A DNA stretch of 22,533 bases from an uncultured bacterium (GCA_905214875.1 CAJMNR010000050.1:1-22533); one strand, 5' to 3'. Positions 14,052-22,269 are shown, numbered from the stretch's first letter. Notes: generated from the sequence alone by a model not told the origin. Program-made: numbers and translations.

Positions 14052-14099
14052 AAAAAACTCTCGATTGTCACAACTAGTGTGTCCAAAAGAGAGTTTTTT
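14052..14099 (-). terminator. intrinsic terminator between the PrsA-like gene and truA
   Basis: On the minus strand AAAAAACTCTC and GAGAGTTTTTT pair, and the enclosed sequence contains a second self-complementary segment (GACACACTAGTTGTGAC). It starts 3 bp after the upstream stop. Either truA relies on readthrough or a promoter is hidden in the hairpin region. Confidence 0.8.
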
Positions 14100-14101
14100 G
14101 T

Positions 14102-15193
14102 TTAAATATTAAAGGACATAGCATCCCATTTTGTTATATCTTGAGTCACTTTATAGTCACCGGACCAAATCTTATATTTTTCCTTAAAGACTTTGTCACG
14201 TTCCTCTTCAATGATTTCTTCTTTCTTTTCTTTTGTAGCATTTTCATCAAATGCACTTACTAACTTAAGGATCACATAGCCGTTGGATGTCTCAATTACA
14301 TCACTGATTTGGCCTTGTTTTAATGCAAATGCTTGCTGTTCAAATTCAGGATAATCTCCTTTTCCAAAGGTAAACTCAACTGTGCTTACGTCTGAATTCG
14401 CTGCTGCATAAACTGCAAAATCTTTTTCTTTTTCCGCTTGTTTCTTTAAGTTTTCAGCACGTTTTTTTGCTGCTTGTTTCTCTTTCTCATCCATTCCAAT
14501 CTTTGTATTATCCTCGTCTTCCCCTTCGGTAAGAACTTTGATCATCTGGACTTTAATCTGTTTTGCTGCATCATCACTGATGTTGGTATCTACCTCATTG
14601 GTTGCAATGTTATACACTTTTTGATAAAGATAGTTTTCTTCTAATACTTTCTGAACCATCTCTTGTGTAATTCCATAACGCTCCTGGTCTTCCTTCGTAA
14701 TCTTAGAAAGGTACTCTTGCGTTGACACTGCAACTTCATCTACCTCGTCAGCGCCTAATTCGATTCCAAGCTCTTTCGCCTGTTGTTTTACAATCTTTGT
14801 TTCTGTAATCTGATCTAATATTTCTTTTTTAGCAGTTTTGGCAAATTCCTCACCACCTGCAGGAGTATAACTCCACACAGCTTCCCCTAAACTAGGTTCA
14901 TATTTATTCTTAATCTGTAAGATATAAATTAAGACTTCACGGTAAGTCACATCCTCTTCGCCAACTCTTAACACACTGCTGTCAAACGTCAAGTCTTCTG
15001 TCTGTACAGATTGTTTCGTTGGTTCTGCTGATGCCTCCTTATTCGTATTATCCCCAGATGCAGGCGAGCTTGTCACTTGTGCATCGGCGGTGTTCTCTTT
15101 ATCTTTACTGCTGCACCCAGCCGTCATTGCGGCCATGCTTAGCATGATTGCTCCTATGCCTAGATAACGTAATTCCTTCTTAAAACGTCTCAT
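14102..15193 (-). CDS. PrsA/SurA-like peptidylprolyl isomerase lipoprotein
   Basis: Predicted extracytoplasmic foldase: a lipoprotein that assists folding of secreted proteins on the outer face of the membrane. Signal segment 8-26 ends in the lipobox TAGC (lipid-modified C27), followed by a Ser/Thr/Glu-rich linker (28-66). A SurA-N-like helical region spans about 80-205. A parvulin-like region spans about 210-314, including GKGDYPEFEQQAFALKQGQI and NGYVILKLV. An unusual highly charged insert rich in K and E (about 224-258) interrupts the parvulin part. The ATG follows GGAGGA at 3 nt. PrsA-like genes beside mfd and spoVT occur in clostridia. Catalytic activity cannot be confirmed from motifs. 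Confidence 0.88.
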   Translation of the reverse strand: MRRFKKELRYLGIGAIMLSMAAMTAGCSSKDKENTADAQVTSSPASGDNTNKEASAEPTKQSVQTEDLTFDSSVLRVGEEDVTYREVLIYILQIKNKYEPSLGEAVWSYTPAGGEEFAKTAKKEILDQITETKIVKQQAKELGIELGADEVDEVAVSTQEYLSKITKEDQERYGITQEMVQKVLEENYLYQKVYNIATNEVDTNISDDAAKQIKVQMIKVLTEGEDEDNTKIGMDEKEKQAAKKRAENLKKQAEKEKDFAVYAAANSDVSTVEFTFGKGDYPEFEQQAFALKQGQISDVIETSNGYVILKLVSAFDENATKEKKEEIIEEERDKVFKEKYKIWSGDYKVTQDITKWDAMSFNI

Positions 15194-15230
15194 CTTTCCT
15201 CCATACTACTCGTACTCGTTTTTTACTTTG

Positions 15231-15259
15231 AGTATAATCGATATCCCCATCAGACGCAA
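15231..15259 (-). promoter_or_regulatory. candidate promoter for the PrsA-like gene
   Basis: The minus strand has TTGCGT (15259-15254), 17 bp, then TATACT (15236-15231) in the 68-bp gap after mfd. The -35 abuts the mfd stop codon. Confidence 0.45.
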
Positions 15260-15261
15260 GC

Positions 15262-18200
15262 CTATTTCTCCACCGGCGCAAGCTTCAATGCTTTGATTGT
15301 TACGAGTACTTGTTTTATCAGTTCAAATAACGAGATTGGATCAAGCTTCTGCTTTGCGTTTTCACGTTTATCCAAATGATATACAAAGGTTGGCACGGTA
15401 CCTCTCTCCATTGTAAGGGCTCCCTTGTATTGCTCCAATAATTCAGGAATCTTTACAACATCTAATGGCGCCTGTGCATACATCGTCATTCGAACAGTCT
15501 TACCTTTATGGTCTAGCTTGGTTACAAATGCCTCATGAGCCACGGATTTCAGATATGCAATATTTAATAAGTTATTAACCGCATTTGGCATTTCTCCAAA
15601 ACGGTCGACCAGCTCTTCCTGCATATCAAGGAATTCATCCTCGCTTGCTATCTCAGCGATGCGCTTATAGATATCAAGTTTCTGGAATTCACTCTTAATA
15701 TACTTCGGTGGAATGAAGGCATCTAAATCCATATCGATAGTTGTTTCAAATAAGTCTTCGTCTTTTGTCTCGCCCTTTAATTCTTTAACGGCTTCATTTA
15801 ACATCTTGCAATATAAATCATAGCCTACGGCTTCCATGTGACCATGCTGACGCTGTCCTAATAAATTACCAGCTCCACGGATTTCTAAATCTCGCATGGC
15901 AATCTTAAATCCTGACCCAAGTTCCGTAAATTCTTTAATTGCCTGCAAACGCTTCTCAGCAACTTCACGAAGTACTTTATCCCTACGATACATAAGGAAT
16001 GCAAAACTTGTACGATTGCTTCTTCCAACTCGTCCTCTCAACTGATATAGCTGAGATAATCCAAGGCGGTCCGCATCATCGATAATCAATGTATTCGCGT
16101 TGGAGATATCAAGACCCGTTTCAATAATCGTGGTAGAAACCAGTACATCGATTTCTCCATTGATAAATCCAAACATGATCTGTTCTAATTCTCGCTCACT
16201 CATCTGTCCATGGGCAAAACTTACGGTAGCTTCCGGAACAAGGGCCTGAATCCTCATTGCTACCTCATCAATGTCACTGACGCGATTGTATACATAATAC
16301 ACTTGACCATTTCTTGCAAGTTCACGGTTGATCGCCTCTCTGATAATCTCATTATTATGCTCTAATACATATGTCTGGATTGGCATACGATCAACCGGCG
16401 GCTCTTCTAATACACTCATATCACGAATACCAATCAAACTCATATGAAGAGTTCTTGGAATTGGAGTTGCTGATAGCGTTAAAACATCAACATCTCCTTT
16501 TAACTGCTTAATCTGTTCTTTATGCTTCACACCGAAACGTTGCTCTTCATCTACGATAAGAAGTCCAAGGTTCTTAAATTCCAAATCTTTTGATAGAACT
16601 CGGTGTGTTCCAATTACAATATCAAGCGTTCCTTGTTTTAATCGCTCGATTGTCTCTTTTTGCTGTTTTGAAGTCCTAAATCTGGACATCATCTCTACCG
16701 ATACCGGAAAATCCATCATTCTCTGTACAAAGTTATTGTAATGCTGCTGTGCAAGAATTGTTGTTGGCACTAAGAATACGACCTGTTTTCCATCCATAAC
16801 AGCTTTAAATGCAGCTCGAATTGCGATTTCAGTCTTTCCATAACCAACATCACCACAAATAAGACGGTCCATAATCTTCTTACTTTCCATGTCTCTCTTC
16901 GTGTCCTCAATTGCTCGTAACTGGTCTGACGTCTCTTCATATGGAAACTGCTCTTCAAATTCTCTCTGCCAAACAGTATCTTCTGAAAACTGATAGCCTT
17001 CTTTTTGCTGACGAAGCGCATACAACTCTACTAACTCTTTGGCAACTGTCTCTACGGCACCTCGTACCTTTGTCTTCGTCTTCTTCCACTCTAAAGAATT
17101 GAGTTTATTAAGCTTAGGCTTCTTAGCTTCTGCTCCAGCATACTTCTGCAATACCTCAAGTCCGGTTGCAAGAATATATAATACACCGCTTCCTGCGTAC
17201 TCAATCTTTAGATAATCTTTCGTTATTCCATCTACTTCTATTTTCTCAATTCCTCGATAGATGCCAAGTCCATGATTTTCATGAACGACATAATCACCGA
17301 TATTCAAGTCTGTAAAACTATGAACCTTGCTTCCTTGATATGACTTCTTCTTTAGCTTCTTCTTTTTCTTTCCACCAAAGATATCGGTCTCAGAAATGAC
17401 TACAAGGTTGATCATAGGATACTCAAATCCTTTGTGTAGCGGGCCTGAGCTAACATAGATTTCTCCCGGCTGTACTTCTCGGTCAAAATCTTCACTATAA
17501 ATGGCATTAAGATTATACTCTCTTAAGTCTTCACTTAGTCGTTTTGCACGGCTTCTGGAATTGGAAATCAGAATAACCTTATATCGTTTTTCTTTCCAAG
17601 CTTGAAGATCTTTCACAAGTACATCAAAGTTTTTATTATAAGGGCTAACACTCTTAACTGTCAGGTCATAACTCTTATAGGCCGAAAAATTATTCATACG
17701 ATGTTCCATCGTACTAAGAAGGACAAGGCGATTTTTATTAAGCTTCATACATAATTCTTTATACGTATAGATTGCATCTGCCTGGCTTGGCAAAATATAA
17801 CCGGACTCTAAACGTCCCGCCATACCTTCTCTGAACTCTTCTCCGACAACTTTTGCCCTTTCATCCATACGGCTTACTTCGTCCAAGAAGAATATGGTAT
17901 CTTCTTTTGAGAAATAATCAAAAAAGGATACCGTTTCTCTAAAGAAATACTGTATATAACTGTCCATTGCAACCGAACCTTTATATACTCCGACACGTTC
18001 TAAAAACTCTCCGATAATCTCTTTGATTCTTCTTGCTTCTTCCAGTTTTCCTTCTTTCTTAAGGCTCTTATAATATTCATCAAACTCATCAGAAATACGT
18101 TTTTTACCGATTTCCAGCATACGTTCTCCAAAGATGAACTCCGTTGCCGGATAGATAACAATCTCACTAATTTGTTCAATCGATCTCTGACTTTCCACAT

Positions 18201-18813
18201 CAAAGGATCGAATCGTATCTACTTCATCATCCCAGAACTCAATACGATATGGCACTTCCTCTGTTAATGGGAAGATATCAATCAACCCACCACGTACTGC
18301 AAACTGGCCTGGTGTCTCTACTTGAATTGTACGTTCAAATCCGAGTTCCACAAGGTGTTCTATCAGTTCTTCTGTATTGACAATATCAGCTTCCTTAATC
18401 GTTAATACCTTTGGCTTAAATAGCTCAATTGGTAGAATACGGTCCATTCCACCGTCAATGGTCATAACGACAGTCGTCTCTTCTTTACTTAGTAAACGCT
18501 TTAATATTTTTAGACGTTCCTTTACAATTGCATGTCCATGGATATCCGCACTGTAGAAAATAATATCTTTCGCTGGATATAAATATACATTCTTATCATA
18601 AAGGAGCATATCTTCATAAATCTCTTTTGCCTTCAGCTCATTATATGTGACAATGACTTTATTTCGATAGCCTTCTCCAAGTCCTGCCATCAAATGACAC
18701 TTCTGAGAATCAATACACCCTGTCACCTGTACCGGTAAACGATCCAGTTTGATATCATTTTTGATTTCCAGATATTCATTTAATGTATTGAGCGGATCAA
18801 AAAATGTTTTCAT
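15262..18813 (-). CDS. mfd: transcription-repair coupling factor Mfd
   Basis: DNA translocase that removes RNA polymerase stalled at lesions and recruits UvrA for nucleotide excision repair. The 1183-residue length is typical. In order: a degenerate UvrB-like module with the UvrA-binding surface (to about 340), the RNA-polymerase-interacting domain with GDYVVHENHGLGIY, the RecG-like ATPase with Walker A CGDVGYGKT (around 650) and DEEQ (around 754), helicase motifs SATPIPRT and QLRGRVGR, and a C-terminal TRCF domain. The start is the ATG 4-5 nt after GGAGG. The longer frame would need a TTG that overlaps the end of pth. The 18-bp gap after pth suggests an operon, and the Bacillus fin gene between them is absent. 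Confidence 0.98.
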   Translation of the reverse strand: MKTFFDPLNTLNEYLEIKNDIKLDRLPVQVTGCIDSQKCHLMAGLGEGYRNKVIVTYNELKAKEIYEDMLLYDKNVYLYPAKDIIFYSADIHGHAIVKERLKILKRLLSKEETTVVMTIDGGMDRILPIELFKPKVLTIKEADIVNTEELIEHLVELGFERTIQVETPGQFAVRGGLIDIFPLTEEVPYRIEFWDDEVDTIRSFDVESQRSIEQISEIVIYPATEFIFGERMLEIGKKRISDEFDEYYKSLKKEGKLEEARRIKEIIGEFLERVGVYKGSVAMDSYIQYFFRETVSFFDYFSKEDTIFFLDEVSRMDERAKVVGEEFREGMAGRLESGYILPSQADAIYTYKELCMKLNKNRLVLLSTMEHRMNNFSAYKSYDLTVKSVSPYNKNFDVLVKDLQAWKEKRYKVILISNSRSRAKRLSEDLREYNLNAIYSEDFDREVQPGEIYVSSGPLHKGFEYPMINLVVISETDIFGGKKKKKLKKKSYQGSKVHSFTDLNIGDYVVHENHGLGIYRGIEKIEVDGITKDYLKIEYAGSGVLYILATGLEVLQKYAGAEAKKPKLNKLNSLEWKKTKTKVRGAVETVAKELVELYALRQQKEGYQFSEDTVWQREFEEQFPYEETSDQLRAIEDTKRDMESKKIMDRLICGDVGYGKTEIAIRAAFKAVMDGKQVVFLVPTTILAQQHYNNFVQRMMDFPVSVEMMSRFRTSKQQKETIERLKQGTLDIVIGTHRVLSKDLEFKNLGLLIVDEEQRFGVKHKEQIKQLKGDVDVLTLSATPIPRTLHMSLIGIRDMSVLEEPPVDRMPIQTYVLEHNNEIIREAINRELARNGQVYYVYNRVSDIDEVAMRIQALVPEATVSFAHGQMSERELEQIMFGFINGEIDVLVSTTIIETGLDISNANTLIIDDADRLGLSQLYQLRGRVGRSNRTSFAFLMYRRDKVLREVAEKRLQAIKEFTELGSGFKIAMRDLEIRGAGNLLGQRQHGHMEAVGYDLYCKMLNEAVKELKGETKDEDLFETTIDMDLDAFIPPKYIKSEFQKLDIYKRIAEIASEDEFLDMQEELVDRFGEMPNAVNNLLNIAYLKSVAHEAFVTKLDHKGKTVRMTMYAQAPLDVVKIPELLEQYKGALTMERGTVPTFVYHLDKRENAKQKLDPISLFELIKQVLVTIKALKLAPVEK

Positions 18814-18831
18814 AGCTCCTCCAAAAAACAA

Positions 18832-19398
18832 TTATGCTTTTTTATTATAAATATTCATTGCAGCATCCATATCTTCTGTTAAGATTGTCTCTACTGCTTT
18901 CGCTACGCGCTCTTTCGTTTCTACTAAAAACTCTTGGTCCTCTTTCGAAAATCTACCTAATACATAATCTGCAAGATCCCAGCCTGCTGGTTTATTACCT
19001 ACTCCCACTTTGATTCTTGGGAATACGTCAGTTCCTAACATCTTAATAATATTCTTAATTCCATTATGTCCGCCTGCACTTCCTTTTTTACGAAGACGCA
19101 ATTGTCCAACATCCAGGCTGATGTCATCATAAATGACGATAAGATCTTCTGGGTCTACTTTATAGTAGTGTAACAATTCCTGCACACTCTCCCCGCTTAA
19201 ATTCATATATGTCTGAGGCTTGGCAATTATTACTTTTTGCCCTTCAATATAGCCTGTACCACAAACCGCCTTATGCTTTGCAAAATCCAATGGAATATTG
19301 TAAGCCTCTGCGATCTTGTCGATACAATCAAATCCAATGTTGTGTCTTGTCCCATCATACTGAGCTGTGGGATTCCCTAAACCTACGATAATATACAT
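18832..19398 (-). CDS. pth: peptidyl-tRNA hydrolase (SpoVC)
   Basis: Cleaves the ester bond of peptidyl-tRNA released from ribosomes, recycling tRNA. In Bacillus the same gene is known as spoVC. The 188 residues contain GLGNPTAQYDGTRHNIGF (6-23) with N9 and catalytic H19, QTYMNLSG with N66, the YDD motif with D91, and GSAGGHNGIK with N112. These correspond to the active-site residues of the E. coli enzyme. The ATG follows GAGG. It begins the pth-mfd transcription unit and has a TATAAT box and a hairpin in the upstream gap. Confidence 0.98.
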   Translation of the reverse strand: MYIIVGLGNPTAQYDGTRHNIGFDCIDKIAEAYNIPLDFAKHKAVCGTGYIEGQKVIIAKPQTYMNLSGESVQELLHYYKVDPEDLIVIYDDISLDVGQLRLRKKGSAGGHNGIKNIIKMLGTDVFPRIKVGVGNKPAGWDLADYVLGRFSKEDQEFLVETKERVAKAVETILTEDMDAAMNIYNKKA

Positions 19399-19450
19399 AA
19401 TTACTTCCTCTATTCTTTAACTTGCTTTATTTTCTCTTAACGCACATATG

Positions 19451-19489
19451 GTCCACCGTAGAGTACGCTGGACTGTCCTTTTTATTATA
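19451..19489 (-). promoter_or_regulatory. -10 box and 5'-end hairpin upstream of pth
   Basis: The minus strand has a perfect TATAAT (19489-19484), with only a weak -35 17-18 bp upstream. Just inside the predicted transcript, 19451-19473 is a palindrome: GTCCA and CGTA pair with TACG and TGGAC around one mismatch and a three-base loop. It could stabilise the 5' end or act as an operator. Confidence 0.5.
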
Positions 19490-19549
19490 ACCCATTTTTT
19501 TTAAAGTTACCAGTTATAGTAAGTCGCAAATTTAAAGCACAAACGTAAC

Positions 19550-19586
19550 AAAAAGGTTAGCACCTTTATTAGGTGCTAACCTTTTT
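19550..19586 (-). terminator. intrinsic terminator of spoIIID
   Basis: A perfect 16-bp stem (19550-19565 with 19571-19586) closes a five-base loop. The ends of the stem are A/T tracts, so it could work on both strands. Here it ends spoIIID, 13 bp after its stop. Confidence 0.93.
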
Positions 19587-19598
19587 CATTCTTGATGG

Positions 19599-19865
19599 CT
19601 AAAATCCTTGATACTGATTCTTATGAAGATATTTTTCTTTCGTAGCTAATCCACCGCGAATATGCCGCTCAGATTTATTAAGGTCTAAGACAACTCTAGC
19701 TCTATCAGCTAAAGAGGGGTTAATTTGGGTCAATCGTTCCGTGACATCCTTATGTACTGTGGATTTGGAGATTCCAAACTTCTTAGCCGTCTGTCTAACT
19801 GTTGCATTATACTCGATAATGTAGTTAGCGATGTCTACAGCTCTTTCTTCTATGTATCCCTTCAA
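19599..19865 (-). CDS. spoIIID: sporulation transcription factor SpoIIID
   Basis: Mother-cell DNA-binding protein that represses or activates many sigma-E genes and helps start sigK transcription. The 88 residues carry the family's helix-turn-helix TVRQTAKKFGISKSTVHKDV (22-41) and the C-terminal basic patch SERHIRGGLATKEKY (65-79), known to contact DNA in the Bacillus protein. The start is TTG, 6-7 nt after GGGGGA; no ATG is available. A sigma-E-type -10 box lies directly upstream and a strong terminator downstream, so it is monocistronic. In Bacillus it is not next to pth. Confidence 0.97.
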   Translation of the reverse strand: MKGYIEERAVDIANYIIEYNATVRQTAKKFGISKSTVHKDVTERLTQINPSLADRARVVLDLNKSERHIRGGLATKEKYLHKNQYQGF

Positions 19866-19895
19866 GAGAAATCCCCCTATGATACTTGTTTTTAC

Positions 19896-19924
19896 ATTGT
19901 ATGCATACGAGAATAAGAATAGAC
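19896..19924 (-). promoter_or_regulatory. sigma-E-type promoter of spoIIID
   Basis: The minus strand has CATACAAT (19903-19896), identical to the Bacillus sigma-E -10 consensus, and a -35-like GTCTATT (19924-19918) 14 bp upstream. The start point would be about 20-25 nt before the TTG codon. Sigma-E transcribes spoIIID in Bacillus. Confidence 0.7.
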
Positions 19925-19954
19925 GCTTACAACATGTACGAAATGCTGTAAGCG
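19924..19954 (-). terminator. hairpin after the DUF4358-type gene, possible terminator
   Basis: A 12-bp inverted repeat (19924-19935 with 19943-19954) with one wobble on the minus strand lies 9 bp after the lipoprotein stop. The following sequence is pyrimidine-rich (TCTATTCTTATTC), not a clean U-tract. Its end overlaps the spoIIID -35 by one base. Confidence 0.55.
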
Positions 19955-19963
19955 CCTAGAAAA

Positions 19964-20518
19964 TTATGCTTTGAAATAGCTTTCATAGACCTCAACTGCT
20001 TTTTCATTTTGCTCTTGATAAGCTTTTAAAATCTCATCATCACTTTGTTCTTCTACCCCTGTTGGAATAAATCCAAGTAAAGTAAAGAATACATAGTTTC
20101 CATATACATCAATACGAGAGGCCTGTATTTTTTGTACATTCATTGGATATTGATTTGTGTCATCAATCATTGCATCACGATATGCATTAACCGCTTCAAT
20201 GACTTTATTAAGATCCTCAGGTTTTGCCTTCACAGCAATAAATGTATCCTTGTGCACTCCAATCATAGAATTCGATGCATATAATTCATCGCACCATTCT
20301 GCATCAATTCCCATTAATTCTTTGATTGTTGCATCATCCAACACATTGGTTGCCACAAAATCATCACCATAAGCTTCTTGAACATCCTTGATGATATCTG
20401 CTATCGCCACATCATTCCTAACTGAACTTTCTTCCTCAGAAGCATTATCTTTCTTACTACATGCCACTAATAATAATGTGATACTTAATACTAGCATCAT
20501 CGCTAAACGTTTCTTCAT
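19964..20518 (-). CDS. DUF4358-type lipoprotein of unknown function
   Basis: Predicted membrane-anchored lipoprotein of 184 residues. A short basic N-terminus and hydrophobic segment end in the lipobox LVAC, with lipid-modified C20. After a Ser/Glu-rich linker the soluble domain contains MIGVHKDTFIAVKAK in the middle and YPMNVQKIQASRIDVYGNYV later. This pattern matches what I recall of DUF4358 proteins common in Lachnospiraceae; that family call is from memory. The ATG follows AAGGAG at 6 nt, so the first seven codons of the longest frame are not used. It lies 70 bp after xpt and before spoIIID. No function can be assigned. Confidence 0.82.
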   Translation of the reverse strand: MKKRLAMMLVLSITLLLVACSKKDNASEEESSVRNDVAIADIIKDVQEAYGDDFVATNVLDDATIKELMGIDAEWCDELYASNSMIGVHKDTFIAVKAKPEDLNKVIEAVNAYRDAMIDDTNQYPMNVQKIQASRIDVYGNYVFFTLLGFIPTGVEEQSDDEILKAYQEQNEKAVEVYESYFKA

Positions 20519-20588
20519 TGTTTTCTCCTTTGATGTCAACAGGTTATACGACTAGTATCTTTCGTTTCAGTTCAGTTATTCAATTGTC

Positions 20589-21170
20589 TTATTGTTGACG
20601 GAATATAATTTCCCCTGTATTAGCATCCATACTCTCCACAATTGCTAATGATTCTAACTGAATTCCCTTTTCACGAATCAACTCTCCGCCCTTTTGGAAT
20701 CCTTTTTCTATTGCTATTCCGATTCCTTCTACAGTTGCACCTGCATTCGTTACTAAATCAATTAAGCCTAATAAAGCACATCCATTTGCAAGAAAATCAT
20801 CGATAATTAATACATGATCTTCACTGCTTAAGAACTTTTTAGATACAATTACATCATACACTTTGTTATGCGTAAATGATTGAATCTTTGTTGTTAACAT
20901 CTCTCCATCAAGATTGATGCTCTTTGCTTTTTTTGCAAATACAACTGGTACATTAAAATGTTGCGCGACAACACAAGCAATTCCAATGCCTGATGCTTCG
21001 ATTGTAAGAATCTTATTGATCTTTTTTCCCTCGAATAGGCGTTTGAATTCTTTGCCCATCTCGTTAAACAGCTCAATGTCCATCTGATGATTTAAAAAAC
21101 TGTCAACTTTTAATACGTTACCTTCTTTTACTACACCATCTTTTCTAATTCTTTCTTCTAATAGTCTCAT
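20589..21170 (-). CDS. xpt: xanthine phosphoribosyltransferase
   Basis: Purine salvage enzyme that makes XMP from xanthine and PRPP. The 193 residues align well with Bacillus Xpt: GNVLKVDSFLNHQMD near the N-terminus, TIEASGIG (56-63), PVVFAKKAKSINL (75-87), and the PRPP loop VLIIDDFLANGCA (120-132). The ATG follows GAGG at 6 nt. Bacillus xpt forms an operon with pbuX and is preceded by a guanine riboswitch. Here no permease follows, and the 30-nt leader implied by the promoter leaves no room for the aptamer. PurR-type or other control was not found. Confidence 0.96.
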   Translation of the reverse strand: MRLLEERIRKDGVVKEGNVLKVDSFLNHQMDIELFNEMGKEFKRLFEGKKINKILTIEASGIGIACVVAQHFNVPVVFAKKAKSINLDGEMLTTKIQSFTHNKVYDVIVSKKFLSSEDHVLIIDDFLANGCALLGLIDLVTNAGATVEGIGIAIEKGFQKGGELIREKGIQLESLAIVESMDANTGEIIFRQQ

Positions 21171-21206
21171 CGTATGCCTCTATTCATTCTTAATTTAATA
21201 TGAATG

Positions 21207-21235
21207 ATTATACCTTATTAAATGTATCAATGCAA
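21207..21235 (-). promoter_or_regulatory. promoter of xpt
   Basis: The minus strand has TTGCAT (21235-21230), 17 bp, then a perfect TATAAT (21212-21207). The expected start near 21200 falls in a short inverted repeat (ATTCAT 21182-21187 with ATGAAT 21200-21205). Confidence 0.65.
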
Positions 21236-21280
21236 TTCTAAAAATATCTCATGTTTTTCACTAATTACCAATTAAATATT

Positions 21281-21309
21281 TTGCTAATTTTCGACAAATA
21301 ATATATTAT
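21281..21309 (+). promoter_or_regulatory. promoter of lysR
   Basis: The plus strand has TTGCTA (21281-21286), 17 bp, then TATTAT (21304-21309), about 40 bp before the lysR ATG. The boxes are moderate matches. The shared 179-bp region with xpt is very AT-rich, and I could not pick out a clear T-N11-A LysR box. Confidence 0.45.
21290..21298 (-). promoter_or_regulatory. perfect match to the Spo0A box
   Basis: The minus strand reads TTTGTCGAA, containing the full 0A-box core TGTCGAA. It lies in the spacer of the lysR promoter and about 55 bp upstream of the xpt -35. A single box may be chance; a few are expected in 22 kb. Confidence 0.3.
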
Positions 21310-21349
21310 CAATATATAAGAATATATTTTAAAGGATTTAGGTGAACAT

Positions 21350-22255
21350 ATGTTAGATTATCGAATTGAAACATTTATAACATTATGTAAAGAACGTAAC
21401 TATAGTAAAACCGCCCAGATTTTATGTATTACTCAGCCAGCCGTTACTCAACATATTCAATACCTTGAACGTTTCTATAATTGTAAACTGTTTGAATACG
21501 AGAATAAACAACTTCATTTAACACCTCAAGGAAAGATTCTTGAACGAATGGCTCTTGGTCTCCACGCAAGTACAAAGCGTGTTCATGAATTAATATTAGA
21601 AAGCAAGACAAAATCCAAATGCTTCAGCATCGGTGTTTCTCTCACGGTAAGTGAATACATGCTTCCACTTGTACTTACAAAACTCCTTGAACTGGAACCT
21701 ACGTTAAATATCGATGTAAGCGTTGGTTCTTCCACTAATTTGATAAAGTCATTAAAAACAGGGACGAAAGAATGCCTTCTAATCGAGGGAACATTTGATA
21801 AACAGGATTTAGAGCACCGCTTTTTCTGTAGGGAGGAATATATCGCGGTCAGCTCCAAACCATATGACGAGACTACATTCCGTGAGCTTTTAAGTGAAAC
21901 TCTCATCAGCATGGATGAGGCATCCGGTTCTTATAAGCTGTTACAGCAAGAACTATTGAAAGAGGATCTAACGCCTCATGACTTCTTAAATATCATATAT
22001 GCAAATAACTTAACACTGATTAAAAGCCTTGTAAAAAATGGCCGCGGTATTGCATTCATTTATAAAAATGCGGTACTACAAGAACTTGAAAATCAAGAGC
22101 TTTATGAAATTCCGCTTGGTCGTCTTTTCTATCAAGACTTCCATTTTGTAATGCTTAAGAACAATATGTTTATAAAAGATTATCTGTTATTTTATGATTT
22201 TGCAAAAAATTTGTACGAAAAACATAATGATATAGAACAAAAGAAACAACTATAG
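21350..22255 (+). CDS. LysR-family transcriptional regulator
   Basis: Predicted DNA-binding regulator with the usual LysR layout: an N-terminal winged helix-turn-helix (about 1-60, with KTAQILCITQPAVTQHIQYL as the recognition region) and a two-lobed effector-binding domain (about 90-290) in 301 residues. The ATG follows AGGTGA at 4 nt. It is the only plus-strand gene here and is transcribed away from xpt, the classical arrangement for a regulator of its divergent neighbour. The binding-domain residues do not identify the effector. Downstream are the second structured repeat and terminators. Confidence 0.93.
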   Translation: MLDYRIETFITLCKERNYSKTAQILCITQPAVTQHIQYLERFYNCKLFEYENKQLHLTPQGKILERMALGLHASTKRVHELILESKTKSKCFSIGVSLTVSEYMLPLVLTKLLELEPTLNIDVSVGSSTNLIKSLKTGTKECLLIEGTFDKQDLEHRFFCREEYIAVSSKPYDETTFRELLSETLISMDEASGSYKLLQQELLKEDLTPHDFLNIIYANNLTLIKSLVKNGRGIAFIYKNAVLQELENQELYEIPLGRLFYQDFHFVMLKNNMFIKDYLLFYDFAKNLYEKHNDIEQKKQL

Positions 22256-22269
22256 TTTGTATATGGATA

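Noticed and set aside
21171..21349. Guanine riboswitch before xpt
   Set aside because: The conserved purine aptamer core is not visible on the minus strand, and the leader is too short.
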